Assembly: GCA_963210315.1 (NCBI GenBank) | Contig: OY723241.1 | Span: 1,860,001 to 1,924,000 of the forward strand | Length of the DNA: 64,000 nt | Direction: 5' to 3' | Source: Rhynchopus euleeides | Taxonomy: Eukaryota; Euglenozoa; Diplonemea; Diplonemida; Diplonemidae | Part shown: piece by piece, positions 60,990-64,000 of the stretch | Numbering within the stretch: position 1 is the first letter of the stretch | How the letters are laid out: each line of letters opens with the position of its first letter | Position numbers and translations under genes: made by a program | Notes under the pieces: model-generated | The model's database searches: none | Seen by the model: the letters and a program-made list of their open reading frames with translations, nothing else | Told to the model about the DNA's origin: nothing

Positions 60990-63718
60990 ATGCTGTTTGA
61001 TTGGAGCGCAATGCAACCCCGAAGCGAGCAGGCGCGAGCGGTGCAGGCGAGTGACCTCGAGACGTCGTTTGTGTCGTGTGCCTCGAGCACCACTGCGAGG
61101 GATGGGGGGCGATCCGGGCGTGTGGACGGTGCCAGCTACGTCTCGGTGGCTTCCTCCATGTCGGTGTCGGGTGTGACTCCGGCTGGTGGCGGGATGGAGT
61201 GCAGCGGGGTGTCCACCGCCATGTCCTCCTCCACCTGCAGCGCGTCGACGCAGGCGATGCAGGAGCGTATTGCGGACAGCATCGCAGAGCCGATCAACAC
61301 ATCTGCTGTCGTTGCGGCTATCGTATGCAACAAAATGCCACCCCCTCGCCCCCAATGGTTTTCCCGTTGCGGGGCAGCCGAGGGCTGATTCCATTCGCCT
61401 CGCAGCCAGCGGTAAGAAAAAAAACGGCACCGCGCCAGGCTCTTTTTCCTTGTTGAGAACTACCACCCCGCCTCCACCCCCCCGACACCACCACTGCCAC
61501 CACCTCCTCCCCCCTGCAGCTCGACGTGATGGAGGACCTGGACACCGACATGCGGCGCATGATAGTCGACAGGGTGTCGGTGATGCGCGATCAGCCGCGC
61601 AGCGGGCGCGCCCTCTCACCCCCCCCTGAGCGCGAGTGGGTCAACGTCTGCGTCCGGCAGCAGGCCCGCGAGGCCGCAGCACCGCCGCCCCGCAAGAGCA
61701 ACGCAGACCTGCTCCTCTCCGTCATGTCCGTGCCTCCGGGGCAGGGCTCGCCCTCCCGCTGCCGCGGCACGTCGCCCCCGCCGCTGCCGGGGCGGGGCAG
61801 GAGCGTGTCGCCGCCGCCGCGCCGCGCCACCTCGCCCGACAGCCCGCTGGACTTCCTGGGGCAGACCCGCATGTCGGAGGCATCGGAGCAGTGGGTCAAC
61901 TCCCTTATCAGGGCAACGTGGCCCTACGTCGCACAGCACATCGGCAGCGTCGTGCGGAAGCAGCTCGAGGGCACACTGGGCAACGTGCTGGGGGGTGCAC
62001 TCCGCCTCTGCTCTCTCTCTCTGGGTGACATCGCGCCTGAGATGAACTGCGTCGACGTCCGCACCCTCGCAGACGGCAGCATCCGTATCACCACCGACGT
62101 GGATTGGAACGCAGAGGTCGATGTCCTGATCGACGCGGGGTTCGGCACATCCCACGTTGGGATGTCCGCCGGGGTCGACCGGGTCAAGGTGAGCGGCGCC
62201 CTCACCGTGGTGCTGGGCCCGCCCTGCCCCTCCCCGCCCTACTTCAACGCCGTGCAGGTCTTCTTCGCAAACCCCCCCTCTGCGGTGGAGGTGGGGCTCA
62301 CAGGGCTGGGCATGCTGGCCTCATCGCTGCCAGGCGTCTCCGGGGCCCTCCACAAGGCCGTGAGCGACGCTATCTCCAACGTGCTGGTCCTTCCCAAGCG
62401 GGTGGGCATTGTGCTGAACAACGCGCTGTCCCCCATCGAGTCTGCGCGGCACCGCTGCCCTCCCCCCGCAGCCTGCTTCCGCATCAACGCCATCTCGCAG
62501 TTCTGCCGGAGCCAGCCCGGGGATGGGGCGGGCGCAGCCCGCCCCCAAACGACATCTGATGCGATGCCGCGCTCAGAGTCTGCCGCCTCTGCGGCTTCCT
62601 CCGCCTCGCTGTGGGATACGCTGTGCGGCAGGCAGGGCAGTGCTGCGGCGGCGGCGAGTGCCGCATCCGCTGCGGCGCAGGACTGCGGTGACTTCGACTC
62701 TGATGGGGACTTCCCCCAAAGCATGCCGCTGCCGAAGCCCGCCTATGTGCGGGTTACCATGGGGGGGCGTACCGTGAAGTATCCCTACAGCGACAGCGCG
62801 GATCAGGTTGTGCTCCCCGGTGGCGGCAGCGACAGCGTCTTCATGGTGTTCTGCGATGAGCAGTTTGTCGAGATCGAGGTGCTGGACAGGCGTGAGGGTG
62901 TCATCGCCTCCACGCGGCGCAGCTGCGAGGAGGTGGATGTGGACTCCCGCCGTGCCACGTCGCGGCTGCCTCCGTGCCTGCGGTGCGGTGCGCTGCGTGA
63001 CACGGATATTGTGCGGCTGTACCCCTCCCCCGAGTATGCGGATGACAAGGAGAGGGCACCGCTGTGCCTCACAGTCGACACGACGTGGAGCGGCGGGCCC
63101 AGCGGGGTGGAGCACAGCGAAGACCTCTCGAAGCTGCACAGCTGCACCGCGACGCTGCTGTCCGCAGAGCTTGGGACGATGCAGATCCTGCCGGCACCCC
63201 CCGTGGCCCTGGCCCCGCTGAAGATCCGTCTGTCTGCGAAGAAGGCCCAGCCCATCGAGAGCAGCGGTGGGACGGTGCGCTGGGCTAAGGCGGATCAGGC
63301 GGCGCGGAATGACCTGCTGCTGGGCGTGCTGCACCGCGTGGAGGAGCTGGGTGTGAACACCGAGGTGGCGGCCACGATCACCGGGCTGTCGACGGGGCTG
63401 ATCGAGCAGTACAACAGCCTGGAGCCGGGGGGCCTGGGGGACTGGCTGGACAAGGCGCGGCAGGAGCATCTGGAGCACAGCGCGTCGCACAACCCTTCCT
63501 TCAACGACGTGCTGTACACTGTGTTTGATGCGGAGGAGGAGGAGTTTCTCCTTGAGCTCGTCGCGTCAGATGGGTCTGTGCTGGCGTCGTATACATCTGC
63601 GGTTGGCGTGGGGCGTGCCATCGGGGAGACGATTGCCTTCACGCCGACGGACCCTCGCGTCGGCACGACGTCTTGCTCGCTGACGGCACGGGTGGTCCGT
63701 TCGAAGATTTACTGCTGA
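60990..63718 (+). CDS. SMP-domain lipid-transfer protein with C2-like domains
   Basis: Exons 60990-61322 and 61520-63718, phase 0, intron 197 nt (GTATGC to CTGCAG); 843 residues. The ATG at 60990 is the first in frame; one at 61011 is an alternative. After a Ser/Thr-rich N-terminus and Pro/Arg-rich linker, residues about 230-405 fit the SMP (TULIP) fold: EQWVNSLIRATWPYVAQHI, LSLGDIAPEM, ITTDVDWNAEVDVLI, VSGALTVVLGPP, VQVFFANPPSAVEV, LVLPKRVGIVL. In known extended synaptotagmins and tricalbins this domain moves lipids at ER contact sites. Two C2-like beta-sandwiches follow, about 518-620 (YVRVTMGGRTVKY, VEIEVLDRREG) and about 766-843 (ASHNPSFNDVLYTVFD, FLLELVASDGSVLASY); full Asp clusters for calcium are not obvious. 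No N-terminal membrane hairpin was found, so an upstream exon may be missing. Confidence 0.75.
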
Positions 63719-64000
63719 GAAGGGGAGGGGAGATCAAGCAACGCTGTCTTGTGTATCCTCTTTCTATTGAAGGCAGAAAAGATGCGTTGACGCTTCCACA
63801 CACACTTACAAACCCACTTGCCTGATGAAGGGGGTGGTGTGTAGAGCACGTTTGGCAGAGCTGAATGACACTTTCCGCGCGAAAGTCGTGTGCGTAAAAA
63901 AAATATTAGAGCCCTGCTGCGGGGTCGTACACATCCCATCCCCTATTCACCCACACCCCACCCCACCCCCCGCTCCACTCCACCTGCCAAAGCAGCTCGA
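63719..64000 (+). other. Downstream region to window end
   Basis: No gene seen. It holds an R2 copy, an A-run at about 63895-63903 and a C-rich tract near 63950-63975. Confidence 0.5.
63786..63896 (-). repeat. R2 dispersed repeat, best-preserved copy
   Basis: Reverse orientation: GTTGACGCTTCCACACACAC, CCTGATGAAGGGGGTGGTGT, AGAGCACGTTTGGCAGAGCT and GACACTTTCCGCGCGAAAGT. The outer CTTTCCGCGCGAAAG is itself a short palindrome. Confidence 0.8.

Overview
The window looks like nuclear DNA of a GC-rich, intron-bearing protist. The evidence is GT-AG introns of 40 to 383 nt with reading phase kept across every junction, eukaryote-only families (tubulin tyrosine ligase-like enzyme, Rab GTPase with a C-terminal double cysteine, SMP lipid-transfer domain, ubiquitin-specific protease, WBP11-like splicing protein), and long repeat-filled intergenic DNA with poly-C runs. 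Every supported gene is on the + strand. Several start codons follow a pyrimidine tract and AG that could be a trans-splice acceptor. One-strand gene order with cis introns would suit a euglenozoan such as a diplonemid, but no spliced-leader gene was recognised, so the assignment is tentative.

Layout. 2-6621: 3' part of a very long RTX-type calcium-binding-repeat protein with a CUB-like insert. 9304-10572: single-pass membrane protein with leucine-rich-repeat-like ectodomain. 11247-12112: two-exon divergent Rab. 13340-17180: repeat block (about 12-copy minisatellite, two short inverted-repeat elements with 3-bp target duplications, a 41-bp hairpin array). 16112-23781: apparent complete DNA transposon whose single 1860-residue ORF joins a ubiquitin-specific protease to a PIF/Harbinger-type DDE transposase and a lysine-alanine-rich tail. 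27627-33631: large zinc-finger, coiled-coil and cadherin-like-repeat protein. 35034-35510: small type I membrane protein. 35832-36514: short hAT-like element. 41023-42462: WBP11-like splicing protein, three exons. 42793-43940 and 59330-60476: two near-identical 1.15-kb elements with about 360-bp inverted repeats, each at a TA inside a poly-C/G tract. 44635-46137: AT-rich, strongly palindromic element with a nested one. 46250-49417: TTLL enzyme. 50512-51228: protein with ubiquitin-like folds. 54562-55028: 131-residue IQ protein. 55601-58160: seven-exon secretory-pathway protein. 60990-63718: SMP plus C2-like protein.

Two short dispersed families tie the intergenic DNA together: R1 (about 200 bp, eight copies) and R2 (about 110 bp, five copies, two of them inside introns). 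The host genes do not form an obvious pathway; themes are cytoskeleton or flagellum (TTLL, IQ protein, possibly the coiled-coil giant), membrane traffic and contact sites (Rab, SMP protein) and surface or lumenal proteins. The most unusual object is the protease-transposase fusion.
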